64,000 nt of DNA from Phocaeicola salanitronis DSM 18170 (GTDB taxonomy: Bacteria > Bacteroidota > Bacteroidia > Bacteroidales > Bacteroidaceae), in NCBI RefSeq assembly GCF_000190575.1, contig NC_015164.1, forward strand, positions 1 through 64,000, given 5' to 3'. Below are positions 1-9,082 of this stretch, in pieces. The position numbers and the translations under genes were made by a program. The notes beneath the pieces were generated by a model. It saw only the letters and a list, made by a program, of their open reading frames with translations. It was not told the origin of the DNA and made no database searches. How positions within the stretch are numbered: position 1 is the first letter of the stretch; every line of letters begins with the position of its first letter.

Positions 1-91
1 AAAAACAAGAGAAAAAGCATTTGTTTTTATAGAAATTGATTCCGAAATTTGCTTTCCGAAAAAAGTATTGCTTAAAAATAAAAACTGAAAT
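1..91 (+). promoter_or_regulatory. dnaA upstream flank
   Basis: AT-rich 5' flank of dnaA. No sequence close to the DnaA box TTATCCACA is visible and no clean TAnnTTTG promoter stands out, so an origin cannot be placed here from these bases alone. The window edge at dnaA suggests the numbering of a complete chromosome, but that is inference. Confidence 0.35.
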
Positions 92-1501
92 ATGATTGAA
101 AACAATCAGGCTATTGTATTATGGAAGCGTTGTCTGGCTTTCATTAAGGATAACGTGAATACGACAGCCTTTACTACATGGTTCGAGCCTATTGTCCCTA
201 TTAAATACGAAGGGAAGGCATTGACTATAGGGGTTCCGAGTCCTTTCTTTTACGAATATCTGGAAGAAAAGTACGTGGATCTCTTGCGGACCGCCCTATA
301 TAAAGAAATAGGTGAGGGTACGGAGTTGATGTATTCTATCGTAACTGATAATACCAACCACATAGACATCGAGATGAAAGGGACGGAGCGGTCGGTTGCT
401 TTGCCCGAGGCAAAACCCGTCTATAATGGGAACAAAGCGCCAACCTTGTTGCAGGCGCCGGTAGTGCAGGATTTAGACCCGCATTTGAACCCGAACTATA
501 ATTTCGAAAACTTTATTAAGGGGACCAGTAACGAATTTTCGTTGACTGTGGCTGAGACTGTAGCTCAAAATCCTGCCCGTACTTTCAATCCGTTGTTTTT
601 GTACGGACCATCGGGGGTAGGGAAGACCCATTTGATTAATGCTATCGGCACACGCATTAAGGAGCTGTATCCTGAAAAACGGGTGCTTTACATTTCGGCG
701 CATTTGTTTCAGGTTCAATATACAGATTCAATACGGACTAATCATTTCAATGACTTTATTACTTTTTATCAGCAGATTGATGTCTTGATTATTGATGATA
801 TTCAGGAGTTTGCCGGTGTGACAAAAACCCAGAATACTTTTTTCCATATCTTCAATCATTTGCATCAGAATGGTAAACAGCTGATTTTGACTTCTGACCG
901 TGCTCCGGTGATGTTGCAAGGGATAGAAGACCGTTTGTTGACCCGTTTCAAATGGGGGCTGATTGCTGAGCTGGAACGGCCCGATATTGATTTGCGTAAG
1001 AATATTTTGCGTAGTAAGATACGCCGGGACGGCTTGAATATTCCGGATGCTGTTATTAATTACATTGCCGAGAATGTAAATGAGAGTGTGCGCGAGTTGG
1101 AGGGTATTGTCAACTCTTTGCTGGTTTATTCCATTCAGCTGAAGCGTGAAATTAATTTGGATTTGGCACAGCATATTGTTCAGAAGGCGGTCCGTTGCTC
1201 CGAAATCAAACCGCTTACTGTTAATGATATCATTGAAAAGGTATGTAGCCATTACCAGCTCGATGTCTCGGTTATTCATACCAAGACTCGGAAACGCGAA
1301 GTGGTTCAGGTGCGTCAGATAGCCATGTATCTGGCTAAAAAACATACCGATGTGTCTTCCGGGAAAATTGGTCAGCTGATTGGCAATAAAGACCATGCCA
1401 CGGTCTTGCATGCATGTAAAATTGTCAAGGACCAAGTGGAAGTGGACAAGGCTTTCAGGCAGGAATTGGAAAAGATTGAAGCTAGTTTGCACCAAGGATG
1501 A
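92..1501 (+). CDS. dnaA: Chromosomal replication initiator DnaA
   Basis: Initiator that binds origin boxes, oligomerises with ATP and melts the origin. All four domains are visible in 469 residues: N-terminal DnaB-interaction domain (about 1-80, starting after MIENNQ), a variable linker (about 95-125), the AAA+ domain with Walker [10 protein letters not shown] near residue 171 and Walker [10 protein letters not shown] near 235, and a C-terminal DNA-binding domain with the signature near [13 protein letters not shown]. Length fits the family. It stands alone, with tRNA-Arg 80 bases downstream. Identification is secure. Confidence 0.98.
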   Translation: MIENNQAIVLWKRCLAFIKDNVNTTAFTTWFEPIVPIKYEGKALTIGVPSPFFYEYLEEKYVDLLRTALYKEIGEGTELMYSIVTDNTNHIDIEMKGTERSVALPEAKPVYNGNKAPTLLQAPVVQDLDPHLNPNYNFENFIKGTSNEFSLTVAETVAQNPARTFNPLFLYGPSGVGKTHLINAIGTRIKELYPEKRVLYISAHLFQVQYTDSIRTNHFNDFITFYQQIDVLIIDDIQEFAGVTKTQNTFFHIFNHLHQNGKQLILTSDRAPVMLQGIEDRLLTRFKWGLIAELERPDIDLRKNILRSKIRRDGLNIPDAVINYIAENVNESVRELEGIVNSLLVYSIQLKREINLDLAQHIVQKAVRCSEIKPLTVNDIIEKVCSHYQLDVSVIHTKTRKREVVQVRQIAMYLAKKHTDVSSGKIGQLIGNKDHATVLHACKIVKDQVEVDKAFRQELEKIEASLHQG

Positions 1502-1554
1502 GTTTTTTACGAATATTTTAGTCTGAAAAAATTGCATATTTCCAAAGAAAAGCT

Positions 1555-1562
1555 TACTTTTG
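1555..1562 (+). promoter_or_regulatory. Promoter -7 element for tRNA-Arg
   Basis: TACTTTTG matches the Bacteroidetes -7 consensus TAnnTTTG and ends 20 bases before the mature tRNA start. Assigned from sequence match and position only. Confidence 0.6.
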
Positions 1563-1582
1563 CACTCGCAATTGAGAAAAGG

Positions 1583-1656
<74 letters not shown>

Positions 1657-1658
1657 CG

Positions 1659-1713
1659 AAGAGGGATACTTAGATACTGATATTACAGTATAAAGTATTC
1701 CTCTTTTGTTTTT
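1659..1713 (+). terminator. Terminator of tRNA-Arg
   Basis: Stem arms AAGAGGGATACTT (1659-1671) and AAGTATTCCTCTT (1693-1705) pair with one mismatch and are followed by TTGTTTTT. Confidence 0.75.
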
Positions 1714-1752
1714 GAGGATTTGAAGCTTGTTTTAAATTTTCCAATAAAGTAA

Positions 1753-1926
1753 GAGCCTGTTTAAATTTTCCAATAAAGTAATATTCTATCAGGTTCTTTT
1801 TCGTTTGTTTCCGGTCTGTTTTCCCGATTTTATTCGTCAGATAGCCCGCTATTCTCCTCATAAAATCAGAAAAACATCCTTGAAAGCAATTCGCAAAATA
1901 AGTTTGGGTAAAATTTAAACAGGCTC
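1753..1926 (-). mobile_element. MITE-like element, type A (174 bp)
   Basis: Perfect 17-bp terminal inverted repeats, GAGCCTGTTTAAATTTT at 1753 and its complement ending at 1926, bound a 174-bp element. On the minus strand it carries a short open frame from 1861 beginning MRRIAGYLTN, also seen in the type B elements. A second, imperfect copy of its left end (about 1722-1752, ending CCAATAAAGTAA) abuts it, so this site was hit or rearranged twice. The ends resemble those of some IS5-group elements, but I cannot name a parent IS. The rest of the 1657-2126 gap shows no gene. Confidence 0.6.
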
Positions 1927-2126
1927 TTAAGGAAGTTAAAAGATTCTCTATGCTATATGCGCGGGCATCGGTCAGGAGGGTGTCGTATGAAATATAATAA
2001 TGGTTAATGCTACATAAAAGACGGTTTATTTATGGGTTTTCGGAGGGTTTGATTTGTAAGAAACGGGAAAATGGTGTAATTTCGCTTCCGTTTTCGGTTT
2101 AGAATAAAGCGTATAAGATTTTGAAG

Positions 2127-4766
2127 ATGGTGAAACAATTACTCCTTATTATATTAATAGGGTTTTCCAGTATCTTGAAGATGTCTGCCCAAATTTATGG
2201 GGTAGTCGTTGATGCGGGTACGGGTGAGCCTATTCCTTATTTGAATGTGTATTATGACGGGAAAGGAGTAGGTACCGTTACCAATATGGACGGGAAATAC
2301 AAGATTTCTTATCATGCGGGATGGACAAAGCTGACTTTCTCTATGGTAGGGTATGAAACACAAGAGATTATCGTTTCGGCAAAGACGGGCGAACTGAATG
2401 TAAGCATGAGGGAGGTGGATCAAGTGCTGGACGAGGTAATCATACGCCCCAAGAAGGAAAAATATTCGCGCAAGAACAATCCGGCGGTGGAGATGATACG
2501 GAAAGTCATCGCATCAAAACGGAGGACAGACCTGAAACAGAAAGATTTTTATAGTTATAATAAATACCAGAAAATTACATTTGCCAAGAATAATATTACA
2601 GCCGATACTTTAGAGCAATCATGGCTGTTTAAGAAGTATCCTTTTTTCCGTGACCAGGTAGAAGAGTGCGATGTGACCGGAAAGCATATTCTTCCGCTTT
2701 CGGTAGATGAAACGGTATCCGAGCAAGTTTACCGGAAAGAGCCGCATTCGGAGAAAACGTATATCCGCGGAATGAACTCTTCGGGCGTGAATGAGCTGTT
2801 CAGCACAGGAGAGATGCTTTCTACGGTGTTGAAGGATGTGTTTCAGGATATCGATATTTATCAGGACCGCTTTCGCTTTTTGCAATATCCGTTTGACAGT
2901 CCTATATCGGAGGCTGGAATCCGTTTCTATAAATTCTATATCATGGATACCATTTATGTGGAACGGGACAAGTGTTTCCGCTTGTCGTTCGTGCCTAATA
3001 ATTCGCAGGATTTCGGCTTTACGGGAAGTTTGTATATTCTGGCGGACTCTACCTATCGGGTAAAGCAGTGCCGGCTGAATCTTCCGAAGAAAACGGATAT
3101 CAATTTTGTCGATAACATGATTATTGACCAAAAGTTCGGGGAGTTGTCTACAGGTGAATGGACATTGATGGAAGACGATATGCTGTGCGAGATGTCATAC
3201 CTGCAGAAATTGCTAGGCTCTTTTCTGGTAAGGCGCACAACCCGGTATTTTGATTTTAACTTTGAGCCTTTGCCCGATGCCTTGTTTGATAAGAAAGGAA
3301 AGGAAATAAAGGATGTAAACGCAATGATGCGTGATAAGGAATTCTGGAGCAAGTACCGGCAAGAAGACTTAACCCAGTCGGAGAGCCGTATGGGGAATTT
3401 TGTGGATGATTTGGCAAAGATTAAGGGATTCAAGTACATCATGTTTGTGCTGAAGGCTTTTATCGAGAACTTTGTGGAGACCAGTACGCCGGACAGTAAG
3501 GTAGACATCGGGCCGATTAACACCATGATATCTTCGAATTATATTGACGGGTTGCGCTTGCGCGCTTCGGCGCAAACGACCGCCAATTTGCATCCGAACC
3601 TGTTCCTGAAAGGTTATTATGCTTATGGCTTCAAAGACCATCGGTCGAAATACATGGGTGAGGTGGAATATTCGTTTGACAAGAAAGAGTATCTGCCTCG
3701 TGAATTTCCGAAACATTCGTTGACATTCACTTATCAGTATGACAACATGCTGCCTTCGGATAAGTTTGTAAATACAGATAAAGACAATGTGTTTACCTCA
3801 TTCAAAGTATGTACGGTAGACCAGTACAACTACGAGCGCAAGGCAACCATTAAGTATGAGCGTGAACGGGAATTCGGGTTCAAGACTACGGCTACTTTGC
3901 GGTATGCCAATTATGAGCCTTGCGGGAAGTTGTTTTACCGGACCATGGCAGGCGAATCCCAGTTGCAGTCTGCCTTGGAAAGCGGTGCCTTGTCGGGTAT
4001 CGATTGGGTGCGTTCTCCGTTTAATACGCATGACATTACGGTGGCAGAAGCTTCGTTGGCATTCCGTTATGCTCCCGGTGAGACTTTTGTCAATACCAAG
4101 CAGCGCCGTATCCCTGTCAACTTGGATGCTCCGGTGTTTACCCTTCAGCATACGCTGGCATTGAAAGGGGTGTTGGGAGGAGATTATACATACAATGTGA
4201 CCGAGGTCAGCGCGTACAAGCGTTTTTGGTTAAGCTCTTGGGGGAATATTGATGCGCATTTAAAAGGAGGCATCCAATGGAATAAAGTTCCTTTCCCTTT
4301 GCTGATTATGCCGGCCGCCAACTTATCGTATATCCTCGAAGACGAAACTTTCAACTTGATTAATAATATGGAGTTCCTGAACGACCGCTATGCTTCTCTT
4401 GAGTTGTCGTGGAATATGCAGGGCAAGTTGTTCAACCGGATTCCTTTGTTGAAGGAACTGAAATGGCGTGAGTTCTTCGGGGTAAAATGCCTGTGGGGGA
4501 AATTGACGGACAAGAACAATCCGTTTTTGGAACAGAATCGGAATGACGATGTACTGATGATGTTTCCGGGGCATTATAATGCGAACGGAGGCTATGATTA
4601 TTCCAGCTATGTAATGGATCCTCATAAGCCGTACGTAGAGATTACGGTCGGCATCCATAACATCTTCAAGTTATTTCATGTGGAATACGTACGCCGGTTG
4701 ACTTATAATGATTTGCCTACTGCGAACGAGTGGGGCATCCGCTTTATGATACGGACAGGATTCTAA
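2127..4766 (+). CDS. DUF5686 outer-membrane protein with carboxypeptidase-regulatory-like domain
   Basis: About 879 residues. A signal peptide (1-22, ending MSAQ) is followed by a carboxypeptidase-D regulatory-like beta-sandwich (about 23-105, with GEPIPYLNVY and VGTVTNMDGKY), as in TonB-dependent receptors, then a long region typical of DUF5686 and a beta-strand-rich C-terminus ending in Phe, consistent with an outer-membrane barrel. The start at 2127 is preferred over the in-frame TTG at 2121 because it puts the signal peptide first. No plug domain or TonB box is obvious, so it is not a classical SusC protein. Substrate unknown. It is monocistronic by spacing. Confidence 0.85.
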   Translation: MVKQLLLIILIGFSSILKMSAQIYGVVVDAGTGEPIPYLNVYYDGKGVGTVTNMDGKYKISYHAGWTKLTFSMVGYETQEIIVSAKTGELNVSMREVDQVLDEVIIRPKKEKYSRKNNPAVEMIRKVIASKRRTDLKQKDFYSYNKYQKITFAKNNITADTLEQSWLFKKYPFFRDQVEECDVTGKHILPLSVDETVSEQVYRKEPHSEKTYIRGMNSSGVNELFSTGEMLSTVLKDVFQDIDIYQDRFRFLQYPFDSPISEAGIRFYKFYIMDTIYVERDKCFRLSFVPNNSQDFGFTGSLYILADSTYRVKQCRLNLPKKTDINFVDNMIIDQKFGELSTGEWTLMEDDMLCEMSYLQKLLGSFLVRRTTRYFDFNFEPLPDALFDKKGKEIKDVNAMMRDKEFWSKYRQEDLTQSESRMGNFVDDLAKIKGFKYIMFVLKAFIENFVETSTPDSKVDIGPINTMISSNYIDGLRLRASAQTTANLHPNLFLKGYYAYGFKDHRSKYMGEVEYSFDKKEYLPREFPKHSLTFTYQYDNMLPSDKFVNTDKDNVFTSFKVCTVDQYNYERKATIKYEREREFGFKTTATLRYANYEPCGKLFYRTMAGESQLQSALESGALSGIDWVRSPFNTHDITVAEASLAFRYAPGETFVNTKQRRIPVNLDAPVFTLQHTLALKGVLGGDYTYNVTEVSAYKRFWLSSWGNIDAHLKGGIQWNKVPFPLLIMPAANLSYILEDETFNLINNMEFLNDRYASLELSWNMQGKLFNRIPLLKELKWREFFGVKCLWGKLTDKNNPFLEQNRNDDVLMMFPGHYNANGGYDYSSYVMDPHKPYVEITVGIHNIFKLFHVEYVRRLTYNDLPTANEWGIRFMIRTGF

Positions 4767-4804
4767 TAAAAAACGGGCAAAGTTGTTTGGATTCTAAGTT
4801 TTTT

Positions 4805-4812
4805 GTATTTTT
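4805..4812 (+). promoter_or_regulatory. Promoter -7 element of the sigma54-activator/lptE/secG operon
   Basis: TATTTTTG matches TAnnTTTG. A transcript starting about 8 bases later would begin near 4820, which excludes the upstream in-frame start at 4803 and supports the ATG at 4836. Confidence 0.6.
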
Positions 4813-4835
4813 GTCCTATCAGAATATTTCGAAAT

Positions 4836-6104
4836 ATGAATAAGACAGAGATTCAGAATGTGAAGTTGCGGTTTGGCATTATCGGAAATACCGAGGGGCT
4901 GAACCGTGCCATTGATATAGCCATGCAGGTCGCGCCTACAGACTTGTCGGTTTTGGTGACAGGCGAGAGCGGTGTGGGAAAAGAAAGTTTTCCTCAGATT
5001 ATCCATCAGTTCAGCCGGCGGAAGCATGGACCGTATATTGCAGTGAATTGCGGTGCTATACCGGAAGGGACGATTGATTCCGAATTGTTCGGGCACGAAA
5101 AAGGAGCCTTTACCGGAGCCATCAGTGACCGGAACGGTTATTTTGCCGAAGCGGACGGAGGAACCATTTTCTTGGACGAAGTAGGAGAATTGCCTTTATC
5201 TACGCAAGCGCGTCTGTTGCGTGTATTGGAATCCGGAGAATATATAAAGGTAGGTTCATCGAAAGTGCAAAAGACCAATGTCCGTATTGTGGCTGCTACC
5301 AATGTGGACTTTTCGACGGCTATTGCTGACGGGCGTTTCCGCGAGGATTTGTATTACCGTCTGAATACGGTCCCTATCAAAGTATTGCCATTGCGCGAAC
5401 GTCCGGATGATATTGTGCTGCTGTTCCGGAAATTCGCGTCAGATTTCGGCGAGAAATACCACATGCCGGCAATTCAATTGACCGAAGAGGCAAAACAGAT
5501 GTTGGTGCATTATCCGTGGCCCGGAAATATCCGTCAGTTGAAAAACATTACGGAGCAGATTTCCATTTTGGAGACAAACCGTGACATTACTCCAGATATA
5601 TTGCAGAACTATCTGCCTCCTCAGCCTGAATCCCGTTTGCCGGCACTGTTCGGCATGCGTCCGTCGGGCGACAAGAAAAGCTTTGAAAGCGAAAGGGAGA
5701 TTTTATATCAGGTCTTGTTTGATATGCGCCGGGATGTGACGGAATTGAAGAAACTGGTTCATGATATTATGGCAGAGCGGTCGGGAACTCCGGTCAGTCA
5801 TCCTTCGGATACAACGGTGCATTACTTGCAAAATATGGTGAATGTAGTTCCGGAATCTCCGGTAGTGGTTAATCCGGTGTCTGCGGTTAGTGCTCCTCCG
5901 GTACATGCCGCTTCTGTTGAAGAACCGGAAGTGCAGGAACCGGAAGAATATGTAGAAGAAAACTTGTCTTTGGACGAAGTGGAGAGGAATATGATTCGCA
6001 AAGCATTGGAACGTCATCATGGAAAGCGGAAAAATGCGGCTATTGATTTAAAGATATCTGAGCGTACGCTTTATCGAAAAATAAAAGAATATGGGCTTGA
6101 ATAA
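4836..6104 (+). CDS. Sigma54-dependent Fis-family transcriptional activator
   Basis: A bacterial enhancer-binding protein of 422 residues. It goes almost directly into the AAA+ domain: Walker A GESGVGKE near residue 40, the sigma54-contacting loop GAFTGA near 90, Walker B GTIFLDEVGEL near 110. After a long linker (about 270-375, rich in Pro, Val and Glu) comes a Fis-type helix-turn-helix at the C-terminus (ERTLYRKIKEYGLE). There is no N-terminal receiver or ligand domain, so its activity must be set by level, by a partner or through the linker. The start at 4836 is chosen from the promoter position. Its last 14 bases overlap lptE, which suggests translational coupling. Confidence 0.9.
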   Translation: MNKTEIQNVKLRFGIIGNTEGLNRAIDIAMQVAPTDLSVLVTGESGVGKESFPQIIHQFSRRKHGPYIAVNCGAIPEGTIDSELFGHEKGAFTGAISDRNGYFAEADGGTIFLDEVGELPLSTQARLLRVLESGEYIKVGSSKVQKTNVRIVAATNVDFSTAIADGRFREDLYYRLNTVPIKVLPLRERPDDIVLLFRKFASDFGEKYHMPAIQLTEEAKQMLVHYPWPGNIRQLKNITEQISILETNRDITPDILQNYLPPQPESRLPALFGMRPSGDKKSFESEREILYQVLFDMRRDVTELKKLVHDIMAERSGTPVSHPSDTTVHYLQNMVNVVPESPVVVNPVSAVSAPPVHAASVEEPEVQEPEEYVEENLSLDEVERNMIRKALERHHGKRKNAAIDLKISERTLYRKIKEYGLE

Positions 6105-6618
6105 GAAGTATTGTAAATTTATCAGTTTGTGTGCAGGTTTTGCGTGTGTGTTGGCGGCGTGTTCTATTTCATATAAATTTAATGGAGCGTCTATTAACTA
6201 TGATAAGGTAAAGACCATTTCATTTGAGAATTTCCCGAACCGTTCGGCTGCTTTCGTGTGGGGCCCGATGGAGTCGATGTTCAATACTGCGTTGCAGGAT
6301 ATTTATATGCGGCAGACCCGTTTGAAACAAACTCGTCAGGGAGGAGACTTGGAACTGTCGGGTGAAATTACGAACTATGACGCATATAATAAAGGTGTAG
6401 GATCGGACGGTTATTCTACCATGGCAGAATTAAGAATGACGGTCAATGTGCGTTTTGTAAACAATACGAACCATGCGGAAGATTTCGAGCAGCAGTTTTC
6501 CGCGAGCCGTGAGTATGACGCCAGCCAGCAGCTTTCTTCGGTGCAGGAAGGGTTGGTCGATGAAATGATTGATGAAATCGTGGACCAAATTTTTAACGCG
6601 ACCGTTGCAAATTGGTAA
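6091..6618 (+). CDS. lptE: LptE family LPS-assembly lipoprotein
   Basis: A 175-residue lipoprotein with lipobox LAAC (Cys near residue 24) followed by the Bacteroidetes LptE fold: SISYKFNGASINYDKVKT, then the conserved FPNRSAAFVWGP stretch. By family knowledge it is the periplasmic plug partner of LptD in delivering lipopolysaccharide to the outer leaflet; lptD lies in this window at 58777-61530. It overlaps the sigma54 activator by 14 bases and belongs to the operon that continues through the TPR gene to secG. Confidence 0.88.
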   Translation: MGLNKKYCKFISLCAGFACVLAACSISYKFNGASINYDKVKTISFENFPNRSAAFVWGPMESMFNTALQDIYMRQTRLKQTRQGGDLELSGEITNYDAYNKGVGSDGYSTMAELRMTVNVRFVNNTNHAEDFEQQFSASREYDASQQLSSVQEGLVDEMIDEIVDQIFNATVANW

Positions 6619-6664
6619 TTGGGAATATGCAATGATAAAGTGTGTGTGCGGAATTAATTGATAT

Positions 6665-6738
6665 TTCACCACAGAGGAAGCAGGGCATCACAGAGGAAAA
6701 TTAAAAACTTTGTGTCCCTCTGTGCCCTCCGTGGTGAA
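6665..6738. repeat. Intergenic inverted repeat, CACAGAG family (copy 1)
   Basis: Inverted arms beginning TTCACCACAGAGG and ending CCGTGGTGAA around a short AT-rich centre. It lies between lptE and the TPR gene, inside the operon. A spurious in-frame start at 6658 falls in this repeat, which is why the start at 6760 is chosen for the next gene. Confidence 0.7.
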
Positions 6739-6759
6739 TCTTTGTTAGATAGATTAATT

Positions 6760-7512
6760 ATGAGCAGTTACTTACAACAACGTTTACAACAATGGATTCA
6801 GTATCCTGAAGAATTATCGGCAGACAGCTTGTGCGACTTGCGGGAGTTGTTGGCGCGTTATCCTTATTTTCAGACTGCTCGTTTGCTTTACCTGAAGAAT
6901 TTGTATGTGCTGGGTGATGCGTCTTTTAAATCGGAACTGCAGAAAAGTGCGCTTTACATCGCCGATTTGAGTGTGCTTTTTTATTTCATTGAAAGTGGAC
7001 GCTTGGCAGTCGGCAAGCATCGTGAAGAGCAGCGGGAAGAAGCGGAGAAGGCAGGCGGTCCGGACAGGACGTTGGATTTGATAGACCGTTTCTTGTCGGA
7101 GCTGCCGGAACAATTGGGAGACGATTTGCCTTTACCTCTTGAAACGAATGTGGATTATGTATCTGTTTTGATGCGCGAAGAAGCAGAACTGGAAAAAACG
7201 GCTCCATTGAAAGGGCAGGAACTGATAGACCGGTTTATCGAACATTCGCACGAAGGGGGAGAAGAATGTTTGCAGGGCGGAGAGGAAAATACAGAAGATG
7301 TGGAGGAACAATCGGAAGCGTTAGAAGAACCGGACTCTGATGAGCAGTATTTCACTGAAACTTTGGCTAAAATTTATGTCAAGCAGCACCGTTATGAGAA
7401 GGCTCTTGAAATTATTAAAAAATTAAATTTGAAATATCCAAAAAAAAATGCTTACTTTGCAGACCAAATAAGATTTTTGGAAAAACTGATTATTAACGCT
7501 AAATCAAAATAA
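6760..7512 (+). CDS. TPR-like protein between lptE and secG
   Basis: A 250-residue soluble protein without a signal peptide. The N-terminal half has helical repeats (QQWIQYPEELSADSLCDL, YPYFQTARLLYLKNLYVLG), the centre is acidic (Glu-rich, about 170-215), and the C-terminus carries one clear TPR-like unit (TLAKIYVKQHRYEKALEIIKKL). Its place between lptE and secG suggests an envelope-related scaffolding role, but the function is not known. The start at 6760 (MSSYLQQ) is used because upstream in-frame codons lie in the intergenic repeat. It ends 6 bases before secG. Confidence 0.8.
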   Translation: MSSYLQQRLQQWIQYPEELSADSLCDLRELLARYPYFQTARLLYLKNLYVLGDASFKSELQKSALYIADLSVLFYFIESGRLAVGKHREEQREEAEKAGGPDRTLDLIDRFLSELPEQLGDDLPLPLETNVDYVSVLMREEAELEKTAPLKGQELIDRFIEHSHEGGEECLQGGEENTEDVEEQSEALEEPDSDEQYFTETLAKIYVKQHRYEKALEIIKKLNLKYPKKNAYFADQIRFLEKLIINAKSK

Positions 7513-7518
7513 GGAAAA

Positions 7519-7893
7519 ATGTTTTATTATTTATTAGTTGGATTGATTGTGTTGGCATCTGTATTGATGTGTTTTGTTGTATTGATACAGAATTCAAAAG
7601 GAGGCGGGCTTGCTTCCAGTTTTGCCGCTTCAAATCAGATTATGGGTGTGCGTAAGACTACCGATTTCATAGAGAAACTTACATGGGGATTGGCTGTGTT
7701 CATGGTAGTAGTCAGTATCGCTGCAGCTTACGTGATTCCGAGTGCAGTAGAAGGTTCTTCAGTGATTATGGATCAGGCTGTAGAAGAACAGAAGACGAAT
7801 CCGCTGAATGCTCCGGAAGGCTTTGCCGCTCCCCAGCAGAATGCGGCTGAACAGGAAACGGTTCCTGCGGCAAGTGATTCGGCTGCCCGCTAA
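7519..7893 (+). CDS. secG: Preprotein translocase subunit SecG
   Basis: The small SecYEG subunit that assists protein translocation across the inner membrane. It has 124 residues with two membrane helices (about 3-22 and 50-73) joined by the conserved loop QNSKGGGLASSF. The C-terminal tail after residue 80 is Glu/Gln/Ala-rich, longer than in E. coli, as is usual in Bacteroidetes. Last gene of its operon; a good terminator follows at 7938. Confidence 0.95.
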   Translation: MFYYLLVGLIVLASVLMCFVVLIQNSKGGGLASSFAASNQIMGVRKTTDFIEKLTWGLAVFMVVVSIAAAYVIPSAVEGSSVIMDQAVEEQKTNPLNAPEGFAAPQQNAAEQETVPAASDSAAR

Positions 7894-7937
7894 GAGTTAT
7901 TTCTAAAGTCTTTAAGAGAGGCTTTTTGATAGAATGC

Positions 7938-7979
7938 ATAAGAGGATGTGTCAGTTTTGGCATATCCTCTTATTTTTTC
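7938..7979 (+). terminator. Terminator after secG
   Basis: Perfect 10-bp stem ATAAGAGGAT (7938-7947) with ATCCTCTTAT (7964-7973), followed by TTTTT. Confidence 0.85.
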
Positions 7980-8227
7980 AGTTGCTTTCCAAGGTACACG
8001 CAACTATCAGCATCGGGCTACGCATATATGTCCGGGGGGGGAAATGCACATAAATGAGTATGCCCTCGGAAAGAGTTACGGCGTTACAATTGTAACGGGT
8101 AGCTGTCTTTTCCTGATGGCACAGGCACCTGTACTGAAAAGGTACTCTCTATCTTAATTTTTCTTAATGCATGCAGTATTCGGCTTTTTTCTTTCTTTAT
8201 TAATTGAAACGATAAAAAGAAACGCTT
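7980..8227. other. Intergenic stretch before the NigD-like gene
   Basis: No gene is supported. It contains an 8-G run near 8033-8040 and a 14-bp perfect palindrome GTTACAATTGTAAC at 8083-8096. A 69-codon frame (7948-8157) begins inside the secG terminator and has no family resemblance. It could be a small RNA or the leader of the next gene, but nothing proves it. Confidence 0.4.
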
Positions 8228-8971
8228 ATGAAAAAGATAATGAAATGCGGATTATGGGTCTGTGCTTTGGTATTGGGTCTGTTTCAGGCTTCGTGTGATG
8301 ACGGAGACGGGTATTCAATCGGTGATATAGCATACGATTGGGTGACGGTGCATGTACAGAGCGACGGTGTGTATACATTTACAGGAGATACTTGGGGAAC
8401 GATGTTTCCTGCGGCATCGGTTGTTTGGGGATACCGTTTGTCCGAAGGTACCCGTGGCTTATTGGTCTTCAATCCGTTGTATGATAACTATTATGGATAC
8501 GATGTGGGCATCAAGCCGCAGCAGCTTCGTCCCTTCCTGACCAAGACCGTTGAAGAGCTGACTGACGCCAATGAAGCGGAGTTTGCCAACCATCCGGCGT
8601 ATGTGCTTGATGCATGGGTAGCCGGAGGCTATATGAATATGCTGTTTAAAATGAAGTTGCCTATAGACAAAAAGCACCGTGTCAGTTTGGTGAAACGGGC
8701 GGATGAACCGGCAATCGGAGAGGACGGTTATATTCATTTGGAGTACCGGTATAATACCTATGGTGATACGACTGATGTATTCAATCCGTATGAAGAGGTG
8801 GTTTGTTATAACTTGAATACATTGCCTTTGGATGAAGCTGACGGCATCAAGATGAAAGTCAATTCAGCTATTTACGGAGAACAGACATGGGTGTTCGAAA
8901 ATATGGAACAGCCAGTGCCTGAAGAGGCGAAAGACATAAGTATGTCATCAGAAGAAAGCGATATCGAATAA
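8228..8971 (+). CDS. NigD-like lipoprotein
   Basis: A 247-residue exported lipoprotein: signal peptide with lipobox FQASC (Cys near 23) then an acidic stretch DDGDGYSIGD. The arrangement (DYW-like opening, VWGYRLSEGTRGLLVFN, central insertion, closing strand region) matches the NigD-like family, named from a nisin-independent bacteriocin gene cluster of Bacteroides relatives but widespread and of unknown role. It is monocistronic, ahead of a terminator at 8995. Confidence 0.75.
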   Translation: MKKIMKCGLWVCALVLGLFQASCDDGDGYSIGDIAYDWVTVHVQSDGVYTFTGDTWGTMFPAASVVWGYRLSEGTRGLLVFNPLYDNYYGYDVGIKPQQLRPFLTKTVEELTDANEAEFANHPAYVLDAWVAGGYMNMLFKMKLPIDKKHRVSLVKRADEPAIGEDGYIHLEYRYNTYGDTTDVFNPYEEVVCYNLNTLPLDEADGIKMKVNSAIYGEQTWVFENMEQPVPEEAKDISMSSEESDIE

Positions 8972-8994
8972 GGGCGAGGTTGTTGTTTGTTTTG

Positions 8995-9038
8995 CGCAGA
9001 TAAATGTGTTTTGCACATTTGTCTGCGTTTTTATTTGT
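8995..9038 (+). terminator. Terminator after the NigD-like gene
   Basis: Stem CGCAGATAAATGTG (8995-9008) with CACATTTGTCTGCG (9014-9027), one mismatch, followed by TTTTTATTTG. Confidence 0.85.
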
Positions 9039-9056
9039 CGTTTTCTGCAGAAAGTC

Positions 9057-9064
9057 TATTTTTG
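9057..9064 (+). promoter_or_regulatory. Promoter -7 element of the two-component operon
   Basis: TATTTTTG, a match to TAnnTTTG, 18 bases before the response-regulator ATG; the leader would be very short. Confidence 0.55.
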
Positions 9065-9082
9065 TAAAAAAGAAGATGGCTT

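Noticed and set aside
1..91. Replication origin next to dnaA
   Set aside because: No DnaA box or AT-repeat unit can be seen in the 91 bases available.
7948..8157. 69-codon frame after secG
   Set aside because: Starts inside the terminator hairpin, no ribosome site, no family features.
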